Of a stretch of 64,000 nucleotides of DNA, positions 51,628 through 61,235 are shown piece by piece. The notes beneath the pieces are model-generated. The model was not told the DNA's origin, searched no databases, and saw only the letters and a list, made by a program, of their open reading frames with translations. The DNA is taken from NCBI GenBank assembly GCA_963575745.1, contig CAUYUJ010022422.1, positions 52,756-116,755 of the forward strand. Reading direction: 5' to 3'. Source of the stretch: Prorocentrum cordatum (taxonomy: Eukaryota > Sar > Dinophyceae > Prorocentrales > Prorocentraceae). Numbering within the stretch: the stretch's first letter is position 1; each line of letters starts with the position of its first letter. The position numbers were made by a program, and so were the translations under genes.

Positions 51628-52768
51628 TTTTTTCCGTCCCTGGACGCTCTATGGAGGAGACGTGACTGTGCCTCACCTGAGTATGTCGGGGATGGAGTCA
51701 ACGGTACTGCGGCATTGGCAGGAGGCCCAGCACCAGTCGCCCCAAGTTCGAGCTTCGTGTAGGCTGACCAAGAAGACATCCACAACATGGACGACATCGA
51801 CGCTGGACAGCGTATCCTGGAAGACCGCTTGGGACGAGTACGTGCGCGGGAACGTGGTCAGCCAAGCGGCGGCGAAACTCATCCAGAGTTTCCTGTTGAA
51901 TGCGATGGCGTCGTCCGGCAAGGCGGCAGATGATCAGAGCGAGGCAGATGCGTCGGAGGAAGAGCAAGATATGCCTCCGCTGAGGCTCCCTGGTGGAAAG
52001 TTTCAACAACTGCTCCAATCGGCCAAAGAAGAGGACAGCCTCGGCGAGAAGTGGACCGCATCGGCGAAAGCGAAGATGAAAGCTTCGGAGAACAGCCGAG
52101 CGAAGAAAAGCGTCCGACTTCACGAGTATGAACAAAGCCATCGCATCGGAGAGCGAGTGTGGAAAACGGAACCATCTGGCGTCGAGGCTGGCGACCGTGG
52201 ATGCCCAGGAAACATTTTCGAGGATGCGCACCAGGACCACCTCGCAGCTCTATCCGCAGGTGGCACGAGCCAGAAGGCGCACGATGCTCCCTTCGACGAG
52301 AAGCGAGATGCTGCTGCTTCGTTCAACCCTGCAGGCAACGACTTCACCAGCATAGACAAAGCGTTTGCTTCCATATTGGCGAGCTCGAAGATCCCGAACG
52401 AGAAACAGCGCCAGTTTCTCGAGCACTTCGTTCGACGTTTGAAGATTGAGTGGCTGGAGAAGCAACAGGGGAACGTGAACCATGATTCCGAGGAGCCTCT
52501 GCTGGACGTAGTGCACGGATTTCCGGGCACCGCAAAAAGTGTTGTCATTGGCTGGATGCGGTATTTAATGGAAGAAGGTCTCGGTTGGGAGCACGGCGTT
52601 CAGTTCGTTTGCTTGGCGTTTCAAAATGCCATGGCGGCGCAGATCAACGGCCACACGGTGCACCACTGGAGCGGCATCCCGGCGCGGAACGACGACGGGA
52701 ATGCCACGGGCGACAGGCACAAGCAGTCCATGAAGTGCGGGGCCCTGCGCGTGATCATCATCGACGAG
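51628..52768 (+). pseudogene. Pif1 helicase N-part, exon 1 (segment 5)
   Basis: This reads on from Rep after a one-base shift at T7 (51627-51633): VYFF in one frame, FFRPWTLYGGD in the next, with no good ATG of its own. So Rep and helicase were one protein. Walker A is GFPGTAKS (52528-52551), with Ala where Pif1 proteins have Gly before Lys. INGHTVHHWSGI resembles the next Pif1 motif. Walker B begins VIIIDE and is cut by an intron at 52768/52769. Without the intron the frame ends 20 bases later. Confidence 0.7.
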
Positions 52769-53228
52769 GTCCCCAGGGCACCGAAGTAGTCACTCCATGG
52801 AGTGCATCGTTCGTTGCCCTCCTCGTGGTGTGAGTCGTTCGGGCTCCTCGTGTGTGGGTCGTTGGGGCCCCTCCTCCAGGTGTGAGTCGTTCGGGCCCCT
52901 CGTCCTGGTGTGAGACGTTCGAGCTCCTCGTGGTGCGAGTCGCTGGAGCCCCTCGTCCTTGTGTGAGTTGTTCGGGCCCCTTCTCCTGGTGCGAGTCGTT
53001 GGAGTTCGTGGTCGTGTGAGTCGTTCGGGCCCCTCGTCCTGGTGTGATTCGTTCGGGCTTCACCTGGTGTGAGTCGTTCGGGCTCGTCGTCACCTGCAAC
53101 GGCGGCCTCATGGCAAATTCTGGTAATCCTCGTCCCATGCGTCTCCATGTTTGCAAGACCTGTGGAGGCAATGAGCATAGTTCAGCGCACACAGAAAAAT
53201 ATACATTTTCTGTATGCATCATTTCCAG
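52769..53228 (+). other. 460-bp intron inside Pif1 motif II, filled with minisatellite
   Basis: Exon 1 ends IIIDE and exon 2 begins VSMTSAELLG, both in phase 0. Joined, they restore the Pif1 motif-II pattern IIDEVSM. The donor is GTCCCC (dinoflagellate introns often have unusual donors) and the acceptor is ATTTCCAG. The intron holds about ten GTGAGTCGTTCGGGC units (52824-53090) and a shortened version of the array tail found at 25.4 and 44.6 kb. Confidence 0.7.
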
Positions 53229-55742
53229 GTGAGCATGACGTCCGCGGAGCTGCTGGGCACCCTGGAACGAGTGGTCAGTGCAGCTGTCCGTGTGAGAGGC
53301 ACGTACAAGAAGAGGGCGGGGGAATTGCATCGCGCCTTCGGGGGAGTGAACGTGGCCATGCGCGCTGATGTTTGGCAGTTGCACCCCGTGACAGGCACCT
53401 TCCTGGCATCCAACCCTCTGGACGTGCCCGCAGGGTGCGCGCACCGCGCGTTGGAGCTGTTCTGGCAAGACGGCGTCGACAGCGTGCGATCTTTCTGGCA
53501 GTTGACCGAATTGATGAGGTGTGACGATGCATGGTGCAACTCGTTTCTGGGCCAGTGCAGAGGTGGAAACCTCAGCATGGAGGACTACAGCTACTTCCAC
53601 GGGCTCCCGACGTTGACGCCCCCGAGCGCGGGTAAGTGCGTTTGCAACGACGACGTGGTGGACGACCCAGTACTGGGCCCGTATCGCAAGACTTGGGGGG
53701 AGCGCTTCTCAGGAGGGTGCGCCGACATGGCGGCGCTTCTGAAGCCGCCAGAGGGCGAGTGCGAAGAGTGCCGTGCGGAGCGAGGCAAGAGACACAGGGT
53801 TCTGACCGACACTGACTCGCTGGCGCCAGAGCTTCGCATGAACCCATGCAGCGGCGCACCTGCTCTGTACACCTTCAACGTGCCCAGGTACTTCGCGACG
53901 AACCTGCGCGCGAGGGAGTTTGCCAAGCAGAAGAACGTTCAGCTCTCGTGGTGCTACGCTCGAGATGTGCCGCTGCATCCAGGAGATCGCGATCTGCCGA
54001 AGGAGAACTTGGATGAGAAGTTGTTCTCCTGGCTGAAGAGGCACGACCAGGAGACGGGCAACATTCCGAGCATCTACCCATTGGCCAAAGGCATGCCCAG
54101 TCGGTTGACGGACAACGTCGACCGAAGCAGACAACTCTACAGACACCGAAAGGGAGTGATTTACGGATGGACTCTGGCGCCTGATTGCAGTCCCCAGGAG
54201 ATCGAGGGCGAGCTCATATTGGATAGGTTGCCCTTGGTTATCTATATCCATTTCCCAGAAGCACAGTGGAGCATAGGCAAGCTTCCGACGGGCGCATACC
54301 CGTTGAAGCGAAGATCCAGGACCTGGAAAGTCAACAAACACACGGGCATCGAAGCTCGACGCACGGGCTTCTGGATTCTCCCCGACTTCGCGTCCACCGC
54401 TCACATGATCCAGGGGGCGACGTTGGAAGCGGCATTCGCGGACCTGCAGCATTGGTCCAGCAGGGCGTCCATGACAGCTCAGATTGCTTCCTACGTATGC
54501 TTGTCCAGAGTGAAGCGATTGGCAAACATCTGCGTCATGCAGCCGTTCTCGACCTTTCTGTTCGGCCTCGGCAACCCAGTGGGGCCCGAGCGACTGATGC
54601 GGAAGCTAGCTGGCCAGATCACAGCAGACGAGGCGATCCATGAATGGAGTACGCTTGATGACGAGGCCGCTGAAGCTGAAAAGATGGACCCCATGGCGAG
54701 GCAGCACCTGTGCGCCTGCTGCTACCTCAAAGGGAAGCAGGAGTACATGCTCGACGCTCGCGACTTCGGCATGAAAGCGGCCGCCGACTTCTACGAGAAG
54801 TACGTGTCGCAAGGGAGGTGGACGAGATGCATGGACTGCGCGCGCGAGATCGGCCCAATGTCTTGTCGGTCTGCGCGGGCGGCCGAGGCTTCCCAAGGGA
54901 TGGCCGATGGAAACGCTCCAAGGAGAATCCCGCCAGATCATTCAATATGCAAGCGGTGTGTGGAACGTGATGACTGGAAGAGGCGCCTGACCCCGCAGAG
55001 CCACGGGTGTGCTGCTTGCAAAGATGTTTTTGACGAAGGCGTGTGGGGCGCGAATATTATGAGGCATCATCGGTATTCCGATAGAGACCTCGTGCGCCCG
55101 GGCTGCGCAGAGCGAGGGTTCGCGCCCGGCAACATCGACGAGCACCAGTGCGAAGATTGCTCGGAGCCTTTGGGCAGCCTCGCGTTCGACAAGCAACTGC
55201 TGAAGGATGCGAAGAGGCGGGAGAAGGCCCGTTTGGTGTGCTTGGACTGTCAGACGAAGCTGCGGTGCGGAAAGTGTACAACGGCATATGAGCTGAAGTA
55301 CTGGTCGAAGTCTGAACGCAGGCATCACGCGTCTTCACGGGGCACAACTTTGGTGTGCAAGTCATGCCGTGCGCAAGGATTCGACCCGTCAGACCTTGCG
55401 ACGTACATGTGCCAGAGGTGCTCGTGCAGTTTCGGTGCTCGTAAATTCAACCCAAAGCCACTGAACAACCACAAGCATCAGAATCGCCAGAAGCTGCAGT
55501 GCAAGGAGTGCGTCGCTGACATCGACGAACGAGTGCGCCACCTGCGCAAAGCGCTGCAGAAGAGCAAGCGCAAGTGCAAGTGCCATTGCCGCATTCACCA
55601 AGCCCAATGCCCGCTGACCCCCGTCTTTTTCGGAGAGAGACGCTGGCCAGGCAGCGACGGAGCGATATCCGCCGACGACCGGAAGTTCTTGGACGAGTTG
55701 CAACCGATTCCCGAATGGCGGAACAAAGCCTGGGGACGATGA
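53229..55742 (+). CDS. Pif1 helicase C-part with cysteine-rich tail, exon 2
   Basis: The frame is open from 53214. Helicase motifs are FGGVNVAMRADVWQLHPV (motif III; ADVWQL replaces the usual GDFWQL), FASTAHMIQGATLEAAFADL (motif V, near 54392) and YVCLSRVKRL (motif VI with its arginine, near 54493). After about residue 500 come at least eight C-x2-C pairs (CACC, CMDC, CKRC, CAAC, CEDC, CLDC, CGKC, CKSC, CQRC, CKEC) with intervening aromatic and basic stretches, a repeated zinc-finger array faintly like Stc1-type fingers. The helicase half of a Helitron unwinds the peeled strand. A shared 3' flank follows the stop. Fragments occur at 39.7 and 44.8 kb. Confidence 0.75.
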   Translation: MSMTSAELLGTLERVVSAAVRVRGTYKKRAGELHRAFGGVNVAMRADVWQLHPVTGTFLASNPLDVPAGCAHRALELFWQDGVDSVRSFWQLTELMRCDDAWCNSFLGQCRGGNLSMEDYSYFHGLPTLTPPSAGKCVCNDDVVDDPVLGPYRKTWGERFSGGCADMAALLKPPEGECEECRAERGKRHRVLTDTDSLAPELRMNPCSGAPALYTFNVPRYFATNLRAREFAKQKNVQLSWCYARDVPLHPGDRDLPKENLDEKLFSWLKRHDQETGNIPSIYPLAKGMPSRLTDNVDRSRQLYRHRKGVIYGWTLAPDCSPQEIEGELILDRLPLVIYIHFPEAQWSIGKLPTGAYPLKRRSRTWKVNKHTGIEARRTGFWILPDFASTAHMIQGATLEAAFADLQHWSSRASMTAQIASYVCLSRVKRLANICVMQPFSTFLFGLGNPVGPERLMRKLAGQITADEAIHEWSTLDDEAAEAEKMDPMARQHLCACCYLKGKQEYMLDARDFGMKAAADFYEKYVSQGRWTRCMDCAREIGPMSCRSARAAEASQGMADGNAPRRIPPDHSICKRCVERDDWKRRLTPQSHGCAACKDVFDEGVWGANIMRHHRYSDRDLVRPGCAERGFAPGNIDEHQCEDCSEPLGSLAFDKQLLKDAKRREKARLVCLDCQTKLRCGKCTTAYELKYWSKSERRHHASSRGTTLVCKSCRAQGFDPSDLATYMCQRCSCSFGARKFNPKPLNNHKHQNRQKLQCKECVADIDERVRHLRKALQKSKRKCKCHCRIHQAQCPLTPVFFGERRWPGSDGAISADDRKFLDELQPIPEWRNKAWGR

Positions 55743-56755
55743 GGTACGGCGCGGAGGCCGTCGGCCCAGACTTGTTACTGGCGACACTATCCCTTGGTAT
55801 AGTGAGGGTGAAAACGGGATGGTGCCTCAATGGCTTCGGGGGTTCCTGTATACATGGCTACGGCGTCGGTATCTATCCAATGGTGGACGTGCCACTACTC
55901 ATTTTCCGTGGCGCCTCAGGTGGCTTGTATTATAGGAAACAGCTTGCTGGTGGAACGTGTACTCCACTCAGCTGAACCCCGTACGCTTCACGTAGGGTCT
56001 ACTATAGGAACCAGCTTGCTGGTGGGACTTGTACTGTAGTCGGCTGAAGGCCGTGCTGTGGTTCTCGGGTGCTGGTTACTGCACTCTGTGATGGTGCTTC
56101 TTGTCCTGTTCTGGTGAAAGTGCTGGTTATTGTACTCAGTGACGGTTCATTGGTGCGAAGAGTGCGTTTAGTTTATAGTCTGTCCTCCAGTACTGGTGAG
56201 GCCCATAGGTACCACTATGGATGTCACGCTGCTATAAGAGAATATATCTGGGTACAGTGAGGCTGGACACTGGGTGTTGCCTCAATGGAGTCCGTCGTTT
56301 CTCTATATATGGCTGGAGCTTCGGTATGTATCCAATGGTGGATGTGCCACTACCCTGCTTCCGTGGCGCTTCAGGTGAGTTCTAATGTAGGAAACATATC
56401 GCTGGAGGAATGTGTATGGAACCTGGCAGAGACCATACTGGAGCTTTTCTCGTACTGGTTACCATGATCTGTAGTTACTATACTGTGTGCGGGTGTTTGG
56501 TATCCTGGCAGGTGATGGTGCTGGTGACTCGACTCAATGTGGGTTCATTGGTGGCAGTACCTTGTGATACAGCTCTCGATGCAAAAACATTAGTGTCCTC
56601 TTCACAGTCCTCCACCTCCGCCTCTGCCTCGTGTGCTTCGATTCAGTTGTGTCCCTGGGATCTCGCTCTTTGGGGGTTATGGTTCCTTAGCCGGTTCCTG
56701 TTAGCTTGGTTTCGGTGGTTCCTCCGATGTCGGCTATGGTAGTGACTGCCTTTGT
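55743..56755 (+). repeat. 3'-flank repeat block, copies 3 and 4 in tandem
   Basis: Non-coding. The blocks TATCCAATGGTGGA, TTCCGTGGCGCTTCAGGT and TAGGAAACA occur twice (near 55875 and 56330), then TACCTTGTGATACAGC and TCCCTGGGATCTCGC as after the genes at 36502 and 42581. Confidence 0.65.
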
Positions 56756-56756
56756 T

Positions 56757-58022
56757 CTGGTGTGAGTCGTTCGGGGTCTTCGTCCTGGTGTGAGTCGTTC
56801 GGGCTCCTCGTGGTGTGAGTCGTTCGGGCCGCTCGTCCTGGTGTTAGTCGCTCGGGCCCCACCTTGTGTGTGAGTCGTTCGGGCTCCTCGTGGTGTGAGT
56901 CGTTGGGGCCCCTCGTCCTGGGGTGAGTCGTTCGGTCTCCTCGTGGGGCATCTTGGGGGCCTCTTGGAGGCTCTTGGGGCTTCTTGGGGGCCTCTTGGGG
57001 GTCTCTTGGGGGCTTCTTGGGGGGCTCTTGGGGCGTCTTGGGGCTTCTTGGGGGCGTCTTGGGGGCCTCTTGGGGGCCTCTTGGGACCTCCTGGGGGCCC
57101 CTTGGAGGCCTCGTCCTGCCTTGTGTGCGTGCCTCGGGCCCCTCATTGTGTGTGAGTCGTTCGGGCTCCTCGTGGTCTGAGTCGTTCGGGCCCCTCGTCC
57201 TGGTGTGCGTCGTTCGGGCCCCTCCTTGTGTGTGAGTGAGTCGTTCGGGCCCCTCGTCCTGTTGTGAGTCGTTCGGGCGCGTCCTTGCGTGTGAGTCGTT
57301 CGGGCTCCTCGTGGTGTGAGTCGTTCGGGCCGCTCGTCCTGGTGTGAGGCGCTCGGGCCCCTCCTTGTGAGTGAGTCGTTCGGGCTCCTCGTGGTGTGAG
57401 TCGTTGAGGCCCCTCGTCCTGGGGTGAGTCGTTCGGCCTCCTCGTGGTGAGTCGTTCGGGCTCCTCGTGGTGTGAGTCGTTGGGGCCCCTCGTCCTGGGG
57501 TGAGTCGTTCGGTCTCCTCGTGGGGCATCTTGGGGGCCTCTTGGAGGCTCTTGGGGCCTCTTGGGGGCCTCTTGGGGGTCTCTTGGGGGCTTCTTGGGGG
57601 GCTCTTGGGGCGTCTTGGGGCTTCTTGGGGGCGTCTTGGGGGCCTCTTGGGGGCCTCTTGGGACCTCCTGGGGGCCCCTTGGAGGCCTCGTCCTGCCTTG
57701 TGTGCGTGCCTCGGGCCCCTCATTGTGTGTGAGTCGTTCGGGCTCCTCGTGGTCTGAGTCGTTCGGGCCCCTCGTCCTGGTGCGCGTCGTTCGGGCCCCT
57801 CATTGTGTGTGAGTGAGTCGTTCGGGCCCCTCGTCCTGTTGTGAGTCGTTCGGGCGCGTCCTTGCGTGCGAGTCGTTCGGGCTCCTCGTGGTGTGAGTCG
57901 TTCGGGCCGCTCGTCCTGGTGTGAGTCGCTCGGGCCCCTCCTTGTATGTGAGTCGTTCGGGCTCCTCGTGGTGTGAGTCGTTGAGGCCCCTCGTCCTGGG
58001 GTGAGTCGTTCGGCCTCCTCGT
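56757..58022 (+). repeat. GTGAGTCGTTCGGGC minisatellite, block 11, with a 577-bp internal duplication
   Basis: Long mixed block. Segment 56880-57300 is repeated almost exactly at 57457-57870 (offset 577). Inside each is a second minisatellite built on CTTGGGGGCCT (56947-57100 and 57524-57677). Confidence 0.9.
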
Positions 58023-58240
58023 GGGGCCTCTTGGGGGCCTCTTCGAGGCTCTTGGGGCCTCCTGAGGGCCTCTTGGGGGCCTCCTGGGGGCCTATTGGGG
58101 GCCTCTTGGGGCGTCTTGGGGTCTCCTGGGGGCGTCTTGGGGGCCTCTTGGGGGCCTCTCGGGGCTTCTTGGGGGCCTCTTGGGGGCGTGTTGGAGGCCT
58201 CGTGGGAGCCTCCTGGGGGCCTCTTGGGGCCAGCTTGGGG
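58023..58240 (+). repeat. CTTGGGGGCCT minisatellite
   Basis: About 18 units of 11-12 bp. The same repeat follows GTGAGTCG blocks at 59918-60095 and 61925-62150, so the two minisatellites travel together. Confidence 0.9.
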
Positions 58241-58256
58241 CGTCGCGCGATCCCTC

Positions 58257-58390
58257 AGAAGCGCGAGTGAGCGCTGCCTCTTGAGAAGGACAGAATGAGC
58301 CCAAAACCTTTTGTAAAAACCATGATTGCGCTGTGAAGGAAGAGGAGCGCTGTTCCCTCCGAAGGCCAAAATGGGGCCGAAACCTGGATT
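58257..58390 (+). repeat. 70-bp repeat, two units
   Basis: Units share AGCCCAAAACCTT, GTAAAAACCATGATT and GGCCAAAATGGGGCC words with the three-unit block at 62150-62330. Confidence 0.65.
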
Positions 58391-58860
58391 AGATTGCATC
58401 GGCCATCACGCTTACGGGCTCGCCACTTGCTGTTGTGATGCATGTTTCACTCCTTGCCCCATTGGCCCCACCCTCGCGGCAGCAGCGTTGTGGCGGCTAA
58501 CGCTCGAGGACATGCAGGCGCGGTTGCCACCGCGGGATGCCCCAGACACGCGCCACGGTCGAGCTTTTATTTGCACGATCTCGCGCCCTTGCGAAATTTG
58601 GACACCCTGTCCCTCAAACACATACACGCACATACATGCAAAGCACGCGCAAAGCACACACACATGCACAATTATCAAAGAAATATAAAGACACGGACAG
58701 TTTGAACCGGTCGCCTCGCAGCCAAGGGGGTGAGAGGTTTGGTGCTTTTTTTTGAGGTCGATCGGGCCCTCGCCAGGCCTCGCTCGCGCGCAGTAGGCGC
58801 GTCGTGCGTTACGCAACGTGCTGGCTGAACTGCACCCGCCCTTGCCCATCAAAGAAAGAA
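58391..58860 (-). repeat. Dispersed module with tRNA-like head, copy 5
   Basis: Same order as copies 2-4: GCTCGCCACTT, GGACATGCAGGCGCGG, a CA-rich tract (58615-58670), then GTTACGCAACGTGCTGGCTG. The B-box-like part is lost. Confidence 0.6.
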
Positions 58861-58931
58861 AAAAACCAAAGCAGGAAGAAGGCCTCCCCTAAACTGGCAG
58901 GTTGACAGTGCCACGGGAGAGCCTCCAGAGG

Positions 58932-58970
58932 TAATGCGAGAGTTCGGTCTGTGTGCGTTGCAGATATGCG
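58932..58970 (+). pseudogene. Short OTU-gene exon fragment
   Basis: ATGCGAGAGTTCGGTC then TGTGCGTTGCAGATATG; the match to MQEFGSLCVAD ends at the array start. Confidence 0.55.
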
Positions 58971-59915
58971 AGTCGTTCCGGCTCTTCGTGGTGTGAGTCG
59001 TTGGGGCCCCTCGTCGTTCCTTGTGTGACTCCTTCGGGGCCCTCAATGTGTGTGAGTCGTTCGGGCTCCTCGTGGTGTGAGTCGTTCTGACCCCCCGTCC
59101 TGGTGTGCGTCGTTCGGGCCCTTCCTTGTGTGTGAGTCGTTCGGGCTCCTCGTGGTGTGAGTCGTTCGGGCCCCTCGTCCTGGTGTGAGTCGTGCGGGCG
59201 CATCCTTGCGCGTGAGTCGTTCGGGCTCCTCGTGGTGGATTGAGTCGTTCGGGCCGCTCGTCCTGGTGTGAGTCGCTCGGGCTCGTCCTTGTGTGTGAGT
59301 CGTTCGGGCTAATCGTGGTGTGAGTCGTTGGGGCCCCTCGTCCTGGGGTGAGTCGTTCGGGCGCTCCTCGTGGTCTTGTGGTGTGAGTCGGTCGGGCCCT
59401 TCGTCCTGGTGTGCGTCGTTCGGGCCCCTCCTTGTTTGTGAGTCGTTCGGGCTCCTCGTGGTGTGAGTCGTTCGGGCCCCTCGTCCTGGTGTGAGTCGTT
59501 CGGGCGCCTCCTTGCGTGTGAGTCGTTCGGGCTCCTCGTGGTGTGCGTCGTTGGGGCCCCTCGTCCTTCCTTGTGTGAGTCCTTCGGGCCCCTCATTGTG
59601 CGTGAGTCGTTCGGGCTCCTCGTGGTGTGAGTCGGTCGGGCCCTTCGTCCTGGTGCGCGTCGTTCGGGCCCCTCCTTGTTTATGAGTCGTTCGGGCTCCT
59701 CGTGGTGTGAGTCGTTCGGGCCCCTCGTCCTGGTGTGAGTCGTTCGGGCGCCTCCTTGCGTGTGAGTCGTTCGGGCTCCTCGTGGTGTGAGTCGTCGGGC
59801 TTCTCGTCCTGGTATGAGTCGTTCGGGCCCCTCCTTGTGTATGAGTCGTCCGGGCTCCTCGTGGTGTGAGTCGTTGGGGCCCCTCGATCTGGGGTGAGTC
59901 GGTGGGGCTCCTCGC
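58971..59915 (+). repeat. GTGAGTCGTTCGGGC minisatellite, block 12
   Basis: About 35 units. A segment of about 240 bp (59386-59560) is repeated at 59629-59800. No hairpin tail here; a CTTGGGGGCCT array follows instead. Confidence 0.9.
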
Positions 59916-60100
59916 GGGGCCTCTTGGGGGCCTCTCGGAAGCTCTTGGGGCATCTTGGGGGCCTCTTGGAGGCCTCTTGGGGGCCTCTTGGACGCCTCAT
60001 GGGGCGTCTTGGGGCCTCTTGGGGGCCTCTTGGGGGCCTCTTGGAGGCCTCTTGGGAGCCTCCTGGGGGCCACTTGGGCCCAGCTTGGGGCCTCTTGCGA
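59916..60100 (+). repeat. CTTGGGGGCCT minisatellite
   Basis: About 15 units continuing from block 12. Confidence 0.9.
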
Positions 60101-60114
60101 CATCCTCAGAAGCG

Positions 60115-60415
60115 CGAACTCTGAGTTCCGTGATTCTTCACATCTGTTCGAGAAGACCGATCTCGGAGGCGAGTTTCCTTTTCTGCTCGTCTTCCACCTC
60201 TCCCTCCGAAGCTGCCGCCTGCTGCCCGCGCCCGACTGGATGGGCGAACCTGCCTTTCAGGTGCAGCTCAAAGCTGCGACCCTGAGCAGGGCAGTCACTT
60301 GCGCCGCGTGCGCACTGCAGAACTGGACAGGAAAGATCGCTGGATCGCCGACGCCGTCGTCCATTCAATCGTCGTCGTCGAAGTCGGCGTTGTCATCGTA
60401 AGCATGGTCGCCGTC
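60115..60415 (+). repeat. 300-bp dispersed repeat, copy 2
   Basis: Counterpart of 43110-43405. Confidence 0.7.
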
Positions 60416-60599
60416 GTCGTCGGCGTCGTCGCCGCCATCATCGTCTGAGAAGTCGCCGTCATATGAGTCGTCTGAGCCGGTTAGGTGTAGGACTCGAGGA
60501 GGACCGCCGTCTGTCTTGGCCCCCATCGCCTTCTCTCCCTCCTCCTCTTCCTCCTCGTGGGCTCCCTCAACAAGATAGATGCAGGAAGATAGAAGAAGA

Positions 60600-60720
60600 G
60601 GCAGGAGGAAGAACAGACAGGGGATATGCGCGAGGGCACGGGGAGACGCGGTTGGAGCACCCCACGGTCGGCATGCTTCGCTAGAGTAGTAGTGGTGGTA
60701 GTAGTAGTGGTAGTTATATT

Positions 60721-60752
<32 letters not shown>

Positions 60753-60960
60753 TGTAGTAGTAGTAGTAGTACGAATAGTAGTAGTAGGAGTAATCGTAGT
60801 AGTAGTAGTAGTATGAGGTGTAGCAGAAGTAATATTCGTATGTGTCGTAGTAGGAGGCGCAGGAGTATGAGTAGAGAGACAGGGATATGCGCGAGGGCAC
60901 GGGGAGACACGGTTGGAGCACCCCACGGCCGGCATGCTTCGCTAGAGTAGTAGTGGTGGG
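60600..60960 (+). repeat. About 280-bp tandem duplication carrying short AGT arrays
   Basis: GATATGCGCGAGGGCACGGG, GGTTGGAGCACCCCACGG and CGGCATGCTTCGCTAGAG occur at 60620-60690 and again at 60893-60950, each followed by AGT triplets. Confidence 0.85.

Positions 60961-61235
<275 letters not shown>

Larger units (their letters stand above)
45161..55742 (+). mobile_element. Helitron/Helentron-like unit: OTU protease + HUH Rep + Pif1 helicase
   Basis: Three signature activities lie in one direction within 10.6 kb: an OTU-like cysteine protease, a Rep nuclease with the HUH and two-tyrosine motifs, and a Pif1-family helicase. Rep plus Pif1 in one polypeptide defines Helitrons; OTU domains, RPA genes and minisatellite-rich non-autonomous relatives are known for the Helentron branch. 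Termini were not identified: no 5' TC or 3' CTRR end with certainty. Four frameshifts and a changed Walker A imply this copy is not active as it stands. Confidence 0.7.
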
